From Drosophila pseudoobscura (Eukaryota; Arthropoda; Insecta; Diptera; Drosophilidae), in NCBI RefSeq assembly GCF_009870125.1, contig NC_046679.1, positions 6,696,001 to 6,760,000 of the forward strand: DNA of 64,000 bases. Direction: 5' to 3'. Positions 38,501 through 50,488 of this stretch are shown here, one piece after another; position 1 is the first letter of the stretch; each line of letters opens with the position of its first letter. Under the pieces are notes generated by a model, which worked only from the letters and a program-made list of their open reading frames with translations, did not search any database and was not told the DNA's origin. Position numbers and translations under genes: made by a program.

Positions 38501-41500
38501 GGAACGCATAAGGCTGAATGGCACGCCGAATGCGCTCCGATCCGATCCGCTCCGCTCCGTTTCGCCGAATCAAGGTTCGAGACGGGAAGTGTGTGCATAG
38601 CAAGTTTTTCGGCAAAGCATCCCCCCCCATTCCCACTCCCAGCGGAGGCAGGGGTCACTCACCATATCGTAATTTCACATTCAGCAATCCATGTACAATG
38701 TTCACTAATTAATCAATAATATCAGACTTGAGCAACAAAAACCCACTGCCTACTGCCCGTGTACGTGCTGTAGTGCATACAAAATCGAGTCTGAAAATTG
38801 CGCATACGCAGCGTATGACCATAGAAACGCTGTGTGTTTGTGTGCTTTTCTTGCCACTCACAAAAGTGTGCCAAATAAATCAAAAGCAGACCCATTAAGG
38901 CATGTATTAAATTAACCCAGAATAAACAAACAAAAAACGCAATCAATTCGAATGACAAAAACCGCCATCCAATGGCCAGAGATGCAGTTTAATGGTGCAT
39001 AAAATCTTTATGATGCTCTTCGGCTGGAGTCCACGCCGCCAGGAAAGAGGAGCGCTGAATCACCGTCTATATAATTAATTCAATTGCATCCATCCTGTAT
39101 ACTCGTGCCCTGGTTGGGGGTCTGCTGGCAACAGTTTTTTAATTCTTTCAGTTTTCTTTTATTTTTTGTGCAAATTTTATGAAATTAAAGGTAAACAATG
39201 TTTGATTATTTTATAGTTTTGAAACGATCGGAATATACAAACACATATATATATACCAGTTAATTTCAAGGTTAAACACGCAATAATTAACTCGGCGAAA
39301 TTGTGCTGGGGGTCGGCGCGGCCCCAGACGTCTTCGGCCCGCCATGTGCTGTGCTGGGAGCAGTGCTGCCGATTTTTTCTTCAAGTAAGAAATAGCTTTT
39401 TTTCTGATACATTTTGGCAGCACTGGCCTGGAGGCTCGTGGGCCATAAACAAATGGAGGAGCCGCCGCCTCTCGACACGGGGGGGCACTGGGAACTACGG
39501 CAAACATATGGCAGACGGAGGCGTTGTCCAGCCAGCCAGCCAGGCGACCATCCCACCAGACGGCCAAGTACCCCAAGCAGTCAAGCAGCCAGCCCCAGAC
39601 AAGCGACCCCGGTCTAATGCATTTTCTAGCCCATTTTCAATTAAATTTTGTGCGTTCTGGCCAAGGTTAATTGATTGAATTTGCGATGATGGCTTTCAAT
39701 TGGGAATACTGAAGTTATAAATGCACTTCAGCTGAATGCTGATTTCAATTTAGATACACGGCATCCGGCGCACAGTGCACTGCAAATGCATTTTGTATAC
39801 AAACGAATGGTTCCATGACAGCATGGTCATATTCGGGCGCTGATCTAACGCCAATGCGTGGGGGATTCACCGGATGACAAGAGTTTTTCCCCAATTCCCC
39901 AATTCCCCAATGAAGTACACAGAAACAGATTTTATGGGCATGTTTTCATTATCGTTGTATTTTTGTGTGTGTGTGTTTTGTTTTTGTTTTCGTCTTGCCA
40001 ATGTCTGTTTGCCCTGCTTCCAAGGACTCCGCTCGCCGCGTTTCTCCGCCCAAAAAGGCAAATGGGAAAAACATTTCCACTGAAATGCTCTGCTGCAAAT
40101 TGAAAATATTTACAAATAATTTGGCCGGCACTGACCAATGCGCGATTCCACCTAATTCCTGTGTTTGCGAATGTTTGCCTGGCCGGTCGGCCGTTGGTCG
40201 GTTGTATTTAAGACAATTCCCAATTTGGCGCGCCTTCAATAGGGTTCTCGATTCTGTTTGCGGCAGTCACGCATCGCGCATGCATAACGGCCCCAAGAAG
40301 CACGCCCATAAAGTGTACAAGTTTATTTATCATTCGCCATAAACACACGCGCCCCAAATTCTACAAAGTGCAGTTGGAAAATCGCATTGCAAAATGCATG
40401 TTGCATGTTGCATATAAGGTTCGAATGGGCGGCAGGATATAAATAAGTGTGAGACCACGGGTGCCTCCACCCACCCCCAAATTGCAGTTGAAATCCAAAT
40501 CCAAACCGCAATCGAAAACGAATGACGTGCATTCGAGCTATCGAATAATTCTGTGCGCCTGTGATTTATCCCAAATATGTGGCTGCTAATTTGTTAATTT
40601 GTAGTTGGGTTCCCCCCATTTTTATGATTGTTTCCATATGTGGTGCGAGGAGCGCATGCGCAAATGCCATGCCATTAAGTGAACACACACAAATGTTGAG
40701 TATACGGCGCGTTGGCCAAATGCGGAGCAGGGCGCCTGCTTTTGTCCAGCAGCTTTGCAATTAAGTCATTAAATACAAATTAACAGCGACAATTGCTGCC
40801 TCAGCCTCAGTCTGGCATCGCCACTAGTCGTGTAATTAAGTGAATATTGCGCATACGCCGCGTTGTCTGACCAGGCCCGTGGCCTGCGCACGCATTCCCC
40901 GACCCAGTACCAGTCGCACTGGCAGTCACAGTCGTCGACGCAGACACTTAACACCTCGTCGAACCAGCCAATTAGACGGCCAAAGGTGGTTTACATGAAT
41001 CGACGATTCGTGTCGGCGAAGAGTGCGGGCCCAGGTCGACTCGATTCGATGCTGCGTGCCCAGGCGGCCTTCACGACGCTCCCGGGGACAGACTGAGCGA
41101 CGCCGTGGCTCTGCAGACAGTGTGTCGGCCAGAGTTTGTGGCCATTGGCATAAATTATAGCACACGGCAATATAAAGCGATCGGCTGACACACAAATCGC
41201 TTGTTTGTTTCCATTCCCAGTCAGGTGTAAACAGGTTTGTCCGAGATGCTTCTCTGTTGCTGTTGCTGTAGCTGTTGGTGTTGCTGCCGCCCCATCGAAT
41301 TGGTCAATTAGTCAGAGAGCCCAGCAACCACTTCGCCTTAATAATAAATTAAGCCAAGTGGAAATGAACCATCCGAAGACCCTAAAATAAAGAAGAACGG
41401 CACAGGCAAATCCAGGGGCTACTTAACTTGCCGTTGATAAAGGCAGAAGGCAGTAGGCAAAAGGCACGCATACCCATACCCATACGCATTGCATTTGCAT

Positions 41501-44500
41501 ATTTATAAGGCTGCCCCCGAAACAAGTTAATAAGCAGCTCTTCCAACGCATGCATAACTAACAAATGAGAGATAAAAACAGAGATCGCCAGAACGGCTCT
41601 TTAATTAAATACATAAAGAGCTTGAGCCTGGGCCTGGGCCTGGGACTGGGCCTGAGGAGCGCCGTGAATATCTTTTGGGGCATCTGCGGCATGCGCGATT
41701 TGCATTGCAAATCTGCCTGAACAGGCATTTAAGCACTGGATGGAATTTATGATAAGCCTCACACCAAGCAGATACGGCGGAGTCTTTGCCTGGCTATCGA
41801 TCTGTGGCTTGACCGATAAAAGTGTACCACTCGTGCAGTTCAAACAGTTCTTGAAAAGGAAATACCCGCCCGCAAAAGTATGCAATCATACCCGAGGCTA
41901 TCTCTATAGATAACCTTTAGATTAGCTATCACACCCACACTGCTTTCATTCATAAATACCCGTACTCGTACATAGTATAAGGGCAACGCATGGCTGGAAT
42001 TACGTATAAAATGCGGCAGTTCTGATCAATTACGTGACTCTGGCGAGTGTTGCTATCTGTGGCTGGGCGGATTATCTTCTGGTCGGTCGTTAAAACGGTC
42101 TCAACTCTAGGACCGGGCGCAAGCATTAAAGTTAATTCGAATTTTATGGCGCATCATCTTGAGCAATTTTCAATAAAAGCTAATTTTTCGATGGTGCTTT
42201 CGGTGGCGCTGACAAAGACGGACAGAGAGGTCAATAACTATTGACATTTTGGAGGACAAGTTGAAGGTTTATTCCGTAATTATGATCTCGTTTATATGTA
42301 TGTAGTATTTCCTCTATATTTGTGGTCTACGGAATCCTAATCTACTCTAGAAACCGCAAAAAAATTGTTTAGAAAAATGTGATCACATGCCTCACCGGCG
42401 GGATCATCAGTGTTCTTTGATCCATCGATCTTTTTTGGCAAACAAAAATCGTCTAATCGTCTGGGATGGTACCACAATATTTGACAGGGGTGGGGCGGGG
42501 GGCATAACAAATGTGCCGGCGGTCACAGAGTTCACCGAGCTGCCATAAAATTATGTAAAATACTTCGTCTCGTCATTTAGCGGAAATAATTCGCTAATTT
42601 CGCGGGGGAATTTTAATTTATTTGCGCTGATACATGAATTGTCTAAGGCAATATCGCAGAGGTGCCAACAAAGAGCTCTCACACAAATTTACAAATTAGT
42701 GGCATTTAATTTTTTTTCTTTTCATTTTTTTTTTGTGGCCGGCGGGGTACTTTTTCGTTTTTTTTTTTTTTTGCATTTGTTTTATGTCTGAAATGTACAC
42801 AAAAATTGCCGCTGGCACACTTTACACCTCAGCGCTTGAACATTTTGCTTTAAACAAAATGTGCAAAATTTTTGGCGGTGCGAGGAAGTGTTTTCAACAG
42901 CTTTGCCGGTCGGAGGCTGCAGCCAAAGGCCAGCGCCGGGGGCAGCTATGCCTCTCTGCCGCTGCCGCTGCCGCTGCCTCTGCCGCTGCCTCTGCATTTG
43001 TCTGATCTACGTATCTCACAGGTGGTCAAGGTATCTGGTGGTATCATCAATAATTCTTTCAAAAGTCAATCACTCAAATCAGCCCCCGTCATGATAGGCC
43101 GTTGGGGCAGTGGAGCGTGGAACGTGCCCAAGCACTTATCTGGGCAGCTTTCCAGCCACCCATTAATCGAAATCCGCCTCGAAGGTGTGAGAGAATGCTG
43201 GGCAGTATGGACGCACAAACCACAAGCCACAGACCACAGTCCCGGACTAAACCTCTGTTTTCTCTGTATTTTTTGCTCCGTTACAGCTCGTGCTGAAGAA
43301 GAGGTGTGAATGGTGGTTCTACCGGTACAAGTGCAGCCAAAAGATGTCCACACACTGGCGACAACACGCCTGCCTGTACGCCTGTGCGCTCGTCTTCCTG
43401 ACGGCCCTATTGTTCCTGTTCTTCAACGGCCTGCCGAGCGGCCATAAGGCCAGGCTGGAGCTGCCCAAGGGCAACCAGTCGCCCGCACAGTACCCGCCCG
43501 CCGTCACCCCCCTGCTGTTCCCAGTCACGGACCCACCCAACAGCGACGCGGACGGCTTCGAGGACATTGGCAAGGAGGAGCTCAGTGCCTTTGTGGTCCC
43601 CACCAAAGTCTACAACTACAGTCTCAACGAAGACGACTTGCTCTTCGAATCGAAGCGAAACAACGACATCAACAGTTTCCTTAAAGGTGAGAGGAGTAAC
43701 ATTTCCCCCCCTCTTGGACGCCTTCTCATCCTTGAGCTTGCAGACTCCTCGCCCGCATTCAGCATGACGGGCACGTTTCGCAGCAGGTCGCACCAGATCT
43801 GGGATCCACATCCGGAGTACAATCTGCATGCGTTTGGGCGCGGCCTGCATCTGGTGTTGCACCAGGACACCTCGTTCATACCGAACGACATGATACCCCT
43901 GATTCGCATACTCAGCAACCGGACCGACGGAGCAGCGTCGGAAGATGGCGACCAGGAGCAGGAACAGGACCAGGAGCAGCAGCACTATCTGGGCTGCTAC
44001 TACAAGGGCTACGTCGAAGGCGACTCCCACTCGGCGGTGGCCGTTTCGCTCTGCGGCGGCATGGTAAGGCCAACAAGTGGCACAGAATGACCTTCGCAAA
44101 GCCATTTGCATCGCATTTACATTTCGCAAATTATGCTTATCAATATATCGCCGAATATGACTACTAATAAGCCCCCCTTAATACCCCCCCTTAATCCGCG
44201 CCAGACTGGTTATATCAAAACGGGTTTCGGCACACTGCTCATACAGCCGGTCAACCAGACCAGCAGCGACGAGGTCTTGCACCGCGTCTGGCGGCACTCG
44301 CAGCGCAATGCCAGACACGCTGTCTCCAAGCTCGAGCTGGGCCTGGACGCACTGGAGCCACTGGAGCTGGAGCTTGAGCGGCAGCTGCGTGACAGCGTGC
44401 CCCGCAAGCTGAAGCGCCGCAAGCGCCACTACACGGACATGGACAATCAGCTGTACACCCTCGAGGTGCTGGTGGCCGTCGACTCCAGCATGGGCCGGTT

Positions 44501-47500
44501 CCACAAGGACGATCTGTCCGCCTACATTCTGATCCTGCTGTCGATTGTCTCGAAGATCTTCGAGGACGCCAGCATCGGCAACTCCATCCGCATCTCGCTG
44601 GTCAACCTGATCCTGCTGCCCGACAGCAATGAACGCCACAACTCCAGCAACGAAATGCTCAAGCACTTCTGCACCTTTGCCAACCAGAAGGGCTACCACT
44701 ACGACACGGCCATGCTTATAACGCGGTAAGTCGGAGGATGAGCTGGCGCTGATCAGCATCTAGAGATAATCGATCCTTCGATCTTCCAGTGAGCCGATCT
44801 GCGGGGGAATTCCCGGAAAGAGCTGCCACATGCTGGGTCTGGCCGAGCTGGGGACCGTTTGCAATCCCAGATCCTGCTCCATTGTCCAAGACACTGGCCT
44901 GCCCGCTGCCTTTACCATGGCCCACGAGCTGGGTCACATGTAAGTAGTCGCTGCAGTTTTCTTTTCCCAAGATTCTCTTTGATTAATCATTCCCATATAT
45001 ATAGCCTGAATATGCCCCACGACGATGACAAGCAATGCCAGCCGTACAATACGAAATCGGGCAGCAACAAGGAAATGCACATCATGTCCAGCGTTATGGG
45101 CATCCATATGCATCCGTGGTCTTGGTCCAAGTGCTCGCAGCATTTTGTGTCCGAGTTCCTAGAGTAAGTGGATCGAAGGGGGGAAGAGTGCTGATTAATA
45201 CCTGCCATTAATCTTCTGCAGAAAGACGGACAAGTCCTGTCTGGAGAACACACCCTCCTCGTACATACCCAACGAGACGAAGAGGCTGCCGGGCGAGATC
45301 TACTCGCTGGACAACCAGTGCGAGCTGATTTACGGCAACCAGAGCACCCATTGCTCCATGGAGGAGGAGTGCCAGCGGCTGTGGTGCAACCGGACCCACA
45401 CGAATCCCCACGACCAGTGCCGTTCCAGCAACCTGCCCTGGGCCGATGGCACGCCGTGCAACCAAAACCGACACTGGTGCCAAAAGGGCAAGTGCGTGCC
45501 CCGGAAGGGGGGCCAGCTGCGCAAGGTGAACGGCGGATGGGGGCCTTGGACAGTGTTCACGCCCTGCAGCCTCACCTGCGGCGGTGGTGTTCAGGAGTCG
45601 CATCGTGACTGCAACGACCCGGTGCCCGACCACGGCGGCAAGTACTGTGTTGGAAGCCGCAAGAAATACCGCTCGTGCAACACACACGAATGCCCTCTGG
45701 GCACGCCCGATCCCCGCGAGCAGCAGTGCTACGATATGAACGGAAGAAACTTCAACATTCAGGGCATCAGCCCAGCCTCAAAGTGGATACCCAAATACGA
45801 GAGTAAGTACCGCGCCCTGGATACATCCATTTTGGGGCACGTCTTTACTGAGTTTTCTTCACAGGAGAACCGTCCAAGCAGTGCAAACTGTTCTGCCGCG
45901 TGGATAATAGTATTACGTATTTCAAACTGAAAAGCAAAGTGGCGGATGGCACCACCTGCACCGTGGACAGCTTCGACAAGTGCGTCAACGGCATCTGCAG
46001 GCCGGCGGGATGCGACAATGAGCTAAACTCGATTGCCAAGCTGGGTATGTGCGCGTCTCATGAGTTCCTCAATTACTCAGAAATACACCGTCTCTATAAA
46101 CTTTTCTACATTTAGACAAATGCGGCGTTTGCGAGGGGCAAAGCGACACATGCGAGGAAGTAACCGGAAATCTGTACGTCTCCGATCTCCTGAAACTGAA
46201 AGACCCCACCAAGACCCTCTACTATGTGACGACAATACCAAAAGGTGTGTACCCCCAATAATTTGCATCCGCTGTTGTCAGCAGCGCAGCACCAAAAAAA
46301 AGGGAAACATATATAATTAATGTTTTGGCTAATTTCATAAGTAAATGCTAATGGTAAATGTTCATGCCTTTTGGCCTTAATGTGCAAATCATTTACGTAC
46401 CCATACACATGTACGTCCGTATGTGCCATCGCCATATTTGTGGAGGCCCGTGACTTGTCGCTGCTCCCCAATCCAATGACCGTTGATAGTGCTTTCTGAA
46501 TGGGGTGTTTGTGCTGCTGATCGGCTGGTGGTGGCTGTTGCATCGGCGCCAGGTGATTGCCCCCAAGACCCTCACGTACGCACTGATTACTGAGTAGATT
46601 TGCACCATTACGGAAATGGCCAGACCAGACTGCACCAGGTCATCGCACATTAATTACAGCCTATCTATGGAAATCGCAGTCCTTATCACTTGCTGGCGCC
46701 ACTGGCAATCTCTTAAATACAATCAATGACACAGCACAGCACGGCACAGCACGTGTTTAAAACTTTTAATTGAATGCACTTCAGCTTAGGCTAGGTTAAC
46801 ATAACCTAACTTGATATTTTCTTCAGATCGATTTCAAAGACTTTGCAACACTGACGGCCGGCAACACTTACTTGCTTCCACATTAGTGTTTAAGAGGTTT
46901 TTCTATGTTTCTATAGAAATGTATTCTATGAAAATACAGTCCGTACTGTTATGTGCAGAAATGCATTTTTTTTCCAACGTTCCGATAACCAAATCGAAGT
47001 GCGTCAACTGTTTTCACGAAAACAAAAAGTGTTGTTGCCGTAACCAATTATTCCGAGCCAAAATGAGGTTCAGATAAAAAAAATATTTATACATTACAAG
47101 AAACGGTGGGATTTTTTCAGATGTGAAACATCGATGCCCACTGCCACCGTCCACCACTACGTTTTGAATTATATGTGCCGGGAAACAGCTGTCTTAACCC
47201 AGATGTTCTATTACGCGTATGTTACGAGCACAGTCTGTGCTGTTATGCGTTAGACGTTTTCACGAAAGCAAAAAGTGTTGTTGCTATGACCAATTATTTC
47301 CGAGTCGAATTTGAGGTTGGGTTAAAAGGGTTAAGGCTCAAATGCCATTGCAATGGTGTCAAATGTACATATGTTAATGATAGCCTTTTCCCACACAGCA
47401 CATCTGCAAGGAACAGTGCATTTAAAAATCATCGGCGAAACTTCGATAGTAGGGTGCGGTTTAGATATATTTCAGGTGAATAGTGGAATAACTAGGAAAT

Positions 47501-50284
47501 TTTCGGAACGGCAAAACCGTACGGACCATCCCAGAAATGCATTGTGTAACATTACAAATAGGTTCATGGATTGAATATATATTTTGTCCATAGTTCCGAT
47601 AATACACTGTACACTAATAACACTGTTGGTTTTATTGTTTTTGGACATTTCCAGGTGCGTCAAATATCGTCATCACACAGCCTGGCTACCCGGAGCAAAA
47701 CTACATAGTCCTGAGCGATGACAAGCGAGCGCCAATTCTAAACAGAGACGTGGTCAAGACATATTCGTTGAAATTTGTTTATGCCGGTGTTACTATAGAG
47801 TACAACGGCTCCAACAGCCCAATGGAGCGTGTGAACACGACCTACTCATGGAAGCTGTCTCGTGATCTAGTAGTTGAGGTAAAATAGGCTTGAGGCTTCG
47901 TTAAGTGTCGTCGCGTATTAATAACTTCCTATCTTTGGGTGCCAGATCATCTCTATTGACCTGAGTCCGGCCAAAAAACACGACACAGTACTGATTTCGT
48001 ACTCTTACACCATTGACAAGCCGATGACCGCTGAGGCGACGGAGGTCGAGATCTATCGTTGGGAAATGCAGGCGTGGAGCACCTGCGACTCGCTCTGCCA
48101 GGGCAGAATGTATCGTCAGCCAGCCTGCGTTAGCACCACAAAGGGACTCAAGGTGGCGCCGCAGTTCTGCGATGCCACAGCCCGACCCATGGCCGAGGAT
48201 CTCAGCTGCAACATGGATTGTCGTCTAACGTGAGTTGTCAGAATATCCGAAAATCTGTATGGATTTCATCTCATTGATTTCCCTGCACTTCTAGTCTCAA
48301 TGTCACGAGCATCTCAGAGTGTTCGGCGTCCTGCGGGGAGTTGGGAACGCGCGAGAAGAACTTCAACTGCATACAGACATTCCCGGATATTCAGCGATCA
48401 AATATCGTGGACATGTCTTACTGTAAGCTCAAGTTCGAGGTGGTACACCATGAGAAGTGCCGCGAGGGATGCTGGAAGTATTCGGAATTGACAGCGGTGA
48501 GTAGTCCTTGGCATCTCTGAAATTCTTCATCTGACTGTCTCTCATTCCTGGCGGCACAGTGCTCCAAGTCGTGTGGCACAGGCACCCAGAAGCGCGAAGT
48601 GCGGTGTTATCTGCACAATGCCCACGTCAGCGACGATCTGTGCAGTCCCCGCACCAAGCACCAGTATAATGAGCTCATCCATTTCTGCAACACCGAGCCC
48701 TGTCCTGTCTATACAGAATCGCCGGTAAGTGATATCAGCCACTCTCCATCCGTTCGATACCTATGCTAATGCCAATACACCCAACCCAAATACAGAATGC
48801 AGTTTCGCTGAACAATTGGGTGACTGGAGACTGGGGCGACTGCAATGATTGGTGCAAGAAGAGCCGCTCCGTGAGCTGCTCGCATCCCTACGGGATCGGT
48901 TGCGACCGAAACAGGAAGCCCAAGGAGGTGCGCAACTGCTGCCAGATCAAATACACCAGCGAGTGGAGTGAGGTGAGTCCTGCTGATGGATAAGTCTCAT
49001 TGTGAAACTGATTGTACCTCCTTCGCAGTGTTCTGTGCAGTGTGGCGAGGGGCAGAAGAGGAAGCTCCAGCGCTGTACACGTGTGTACAAGCCCGAAGTG
49101 CCGGGCTCGCCCAAGCGCAAGGTGTACATCAATGACTCGTACTGTCTAGCCCGAAAGGTTCGGAGGCCAACGCTCCGCACAACCACGAAGACGTGCAAGA
49201 TCAACTGCAAGTGGATTACCTCGAACTGGACGCCTTGCCCGGCGGACTGCTCCGAGGAGTACCAAACGCGCTACGTTCGCTGTGAATCCTGGCAGGGCGA
49301 CAGCATAGAGGAGGGCCATTGCGCGGCCAAAAAGCGTCCAACCAAGCGGCGCATCTGCAACAACTGTGTGCGTCGGCAATCGAAGGTCATCTCGGAGGTA
49401 AGTCCCGAAAGAGTGTAAGACAAACAGGTACTACGTTGAATTCTCTTTTCGCAGTGCAACTGCGATGGCTACGAGACGCGAAGAGTGTTCTGCTTCGACT
49501 CTCGAATGGGTCGCATAGCCTGTCCCACCAGATCGAAGCCGCAGAAGCACAAGTGCCTGCCCCCGGCCAGCTGCAGGAGGCGCAGTGTCAGCAGCAGCAG
49601 CAGCATGACGAGTGCCCGCCGACCGCAGAGCTGCAAGGATCTGCAGCGCATGCATGGCATCTACAAGGATGGCGAGTACATGCTGATGGTGCGGCTGCAG
49701 CAGGTGCGCATCTACTGCCACCACATGAACAGTCTGACGCCGCGCGAATACATAAGCGTGGAGCCGCAGGAGAACTATTCCATTTACTACGAATACAAGA
49801 CCAAGCTGATGAATAGCTGTCCGCCGGCGTCCCGGGAGCACGAGTACTACAATGACCAGAACTCTGGGCGCACGCACTTCAGCAAGCTGCGCCTGAACAT
49901 CACCGATCTGCGGATCATCGATAATGATTTCGAGTTCGCCGAGTCGCGAGGTCAACGCCAGAAGCTCGGGTCGGCGGGCGACTGCTACAACCGCAACATG
50001 CAATGTCCGCAGGGGGATTTCTCCATAAACCTGGAGCGTACGGGCTTTGCCATGCGCCCCGGCACCGTTTGGAACACACATGGCAACAGGGTGGTCATGA
50101 AGCGTAGCAGTGGTGTAAGTACTAGTCTCAGCCACAGAAACTGATCAATGCCGTTCCGATCTCTAACGACGATCTTTCCCTACAGTTTGACACCGCGAAG
50201 CTGACGCGAAGAGCATTCTGTGGGGGCTATTGCGGAGGCTGTTTCATTTCACCCGAGGCGGGACTTTACCTCGACGTGTTATGA
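19027..50284 (+). CDS. AdamTS-A: ADAMTS metalloprotease, GON-1 class, predicted membrane-anchored
   Basis: Seventeen phase-consistent exons: 19027-19380, 43287-43686, 43744-44063, 44205-44725, 44790-44939, 45005-45163, 45222-45802, 45865-46044, 46116-46244, 47655-47878, 47946-48229, 48295-48496, 48560-48724, 48796-48972, 49029-49397, 49455-50114, 50186-50284; 1,657 residues. Order: acidic N-terminal tail (1-118), hydrophobic segment about 145-166, prodomain, furin site RRKR (about 429-432), protease with HELGHILNMPHD (577-588), disintegrin-like and cysteine-rich regions, first thrombospondin repeat (GGWGPWT, about 738), spacer, further thrombospondin-like repeats (about 1045-1420), then a GON domain (about 1465-1652). 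It is a zinc protease that remodels extracellular matrix during cell migration. The intron after exon 5 interrupts the zinc motif in its isoleucine codon. ATG 19027 has a good CAAC context. An internal ATG at 43344 would give a signal-peptide-like start instead. Confidence 0.93.
20092..20287 (+). repeat. Dispersed repeat with GTCT stretch, copy 1
   Basis: About 195 bp matching the copy at 62574-62785 in order and orientation: GGGGTATATT, GTGTAAC, CCAGAAGGAA, GACCCCATAAAGTATAT, ATCAGCAT, CGAGTC, GCCATGTCTGTCTGTCC, AGACTA, AAGCTAGA, ATATCAC. It has a (GTCY)n run and a TA-rich run, as in mini-me/DINE-1-type fly repeats. Family name is inferred from memory. Confidence 0.75.
30051..30170 (+). CDS. 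Candidate alternative first coding exon of AdamTS-A
   Basis: A 40-codon open frame starts at 30051 (CTCAATGAAAG). A second in-frame ATG lies at 30087. It ends at a phase-0 GTAAAG|GTATTC donor at 30170. Joined to exon 2 it would replace the 118-residue acidic tail with a short basic and proline-rich one containing [19 protein letters not shown], and keep the transmembrane segment. The preceding DNA (about 30005-30050, with CTCAGTG and GTGCAGTGAAAAC) resembles a fly 5' leader. The donor is weak after GTA, and no transcript evidence is available to me, so this is only a candidate. Confidence 0.3.
46245..47654 (+). other. AdamTS-A intron 9 with internal duplications
   Basis: At 1.4 kb it is much longer than the other downstream introns (mostly 56-140 nt). 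It contains a diverged direct repeat: segments at about 46935-47075 and 47225-47322 share TTTTCACGAAA, CAAAAAGTGTTGTTGC, ACCAATTATT and CCGAG. An old insertion seems likely; no protein was recognised. Confidence 0.6.
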
Positions 50285-50488
50285 CGTGTGTGGGACAAAT
50301 GCACTGAATTTACAAATTTACATTTGAAAGTATTAACCAGTTTTAAAGGTCCGAAACCAACCAGGTCTGGCCGAGGTCCAAAAGTACGTGGTAAATTGTT
50401 ATTCCTTCCCCCGGTAATCGGGTCTACGTCCCGGGAAGGACCACGAAGGTTAACCTCAGAGCAATGCCCTCCCATTCCAAACGAGTAG
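50285..50488 (+). other. In-frame open extension after the AdamTS-A stop (readthrough candidate)
   Basis: Directly after TGA at 50282-50284 the same frame stays open for 67 codons to TAG at 50486-50488. The stop context is TGA-C, the most readthrough-prone one. The extension would be basic (KGPKPTRSGRGPKVRGK near its middle) with two cysteines. No domain is recognised. Confidence 0.3.

Larger units (their letters stand above)
19381..43286 (+). other. AdamTS-A first intron (23.9 kb)
   Basis: The donor CAG|GTAAAG at 19380/19381 and the acceptor TTACAG|CTC at 43286/43287 are both phase 0. No nested gene with a convincing product, tRNA or full transposon was found on either strand. It holds the first dispersed-repeat copy (20092-20287), a candidate alternative first exon (30051-30170) and many simple repeats. 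These include a GGGAC tandem (about 23370-23395), (CAG)n (29556-29584), a CTCCTC stretch (about 28305-28345), a C run (about 34370-34386), CA runs (about 35090-35120) and GCCGCTGCC repeats (about 42957-42995). Its size suggests many enhancers or alternative promoters. Confidence 0.75.
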
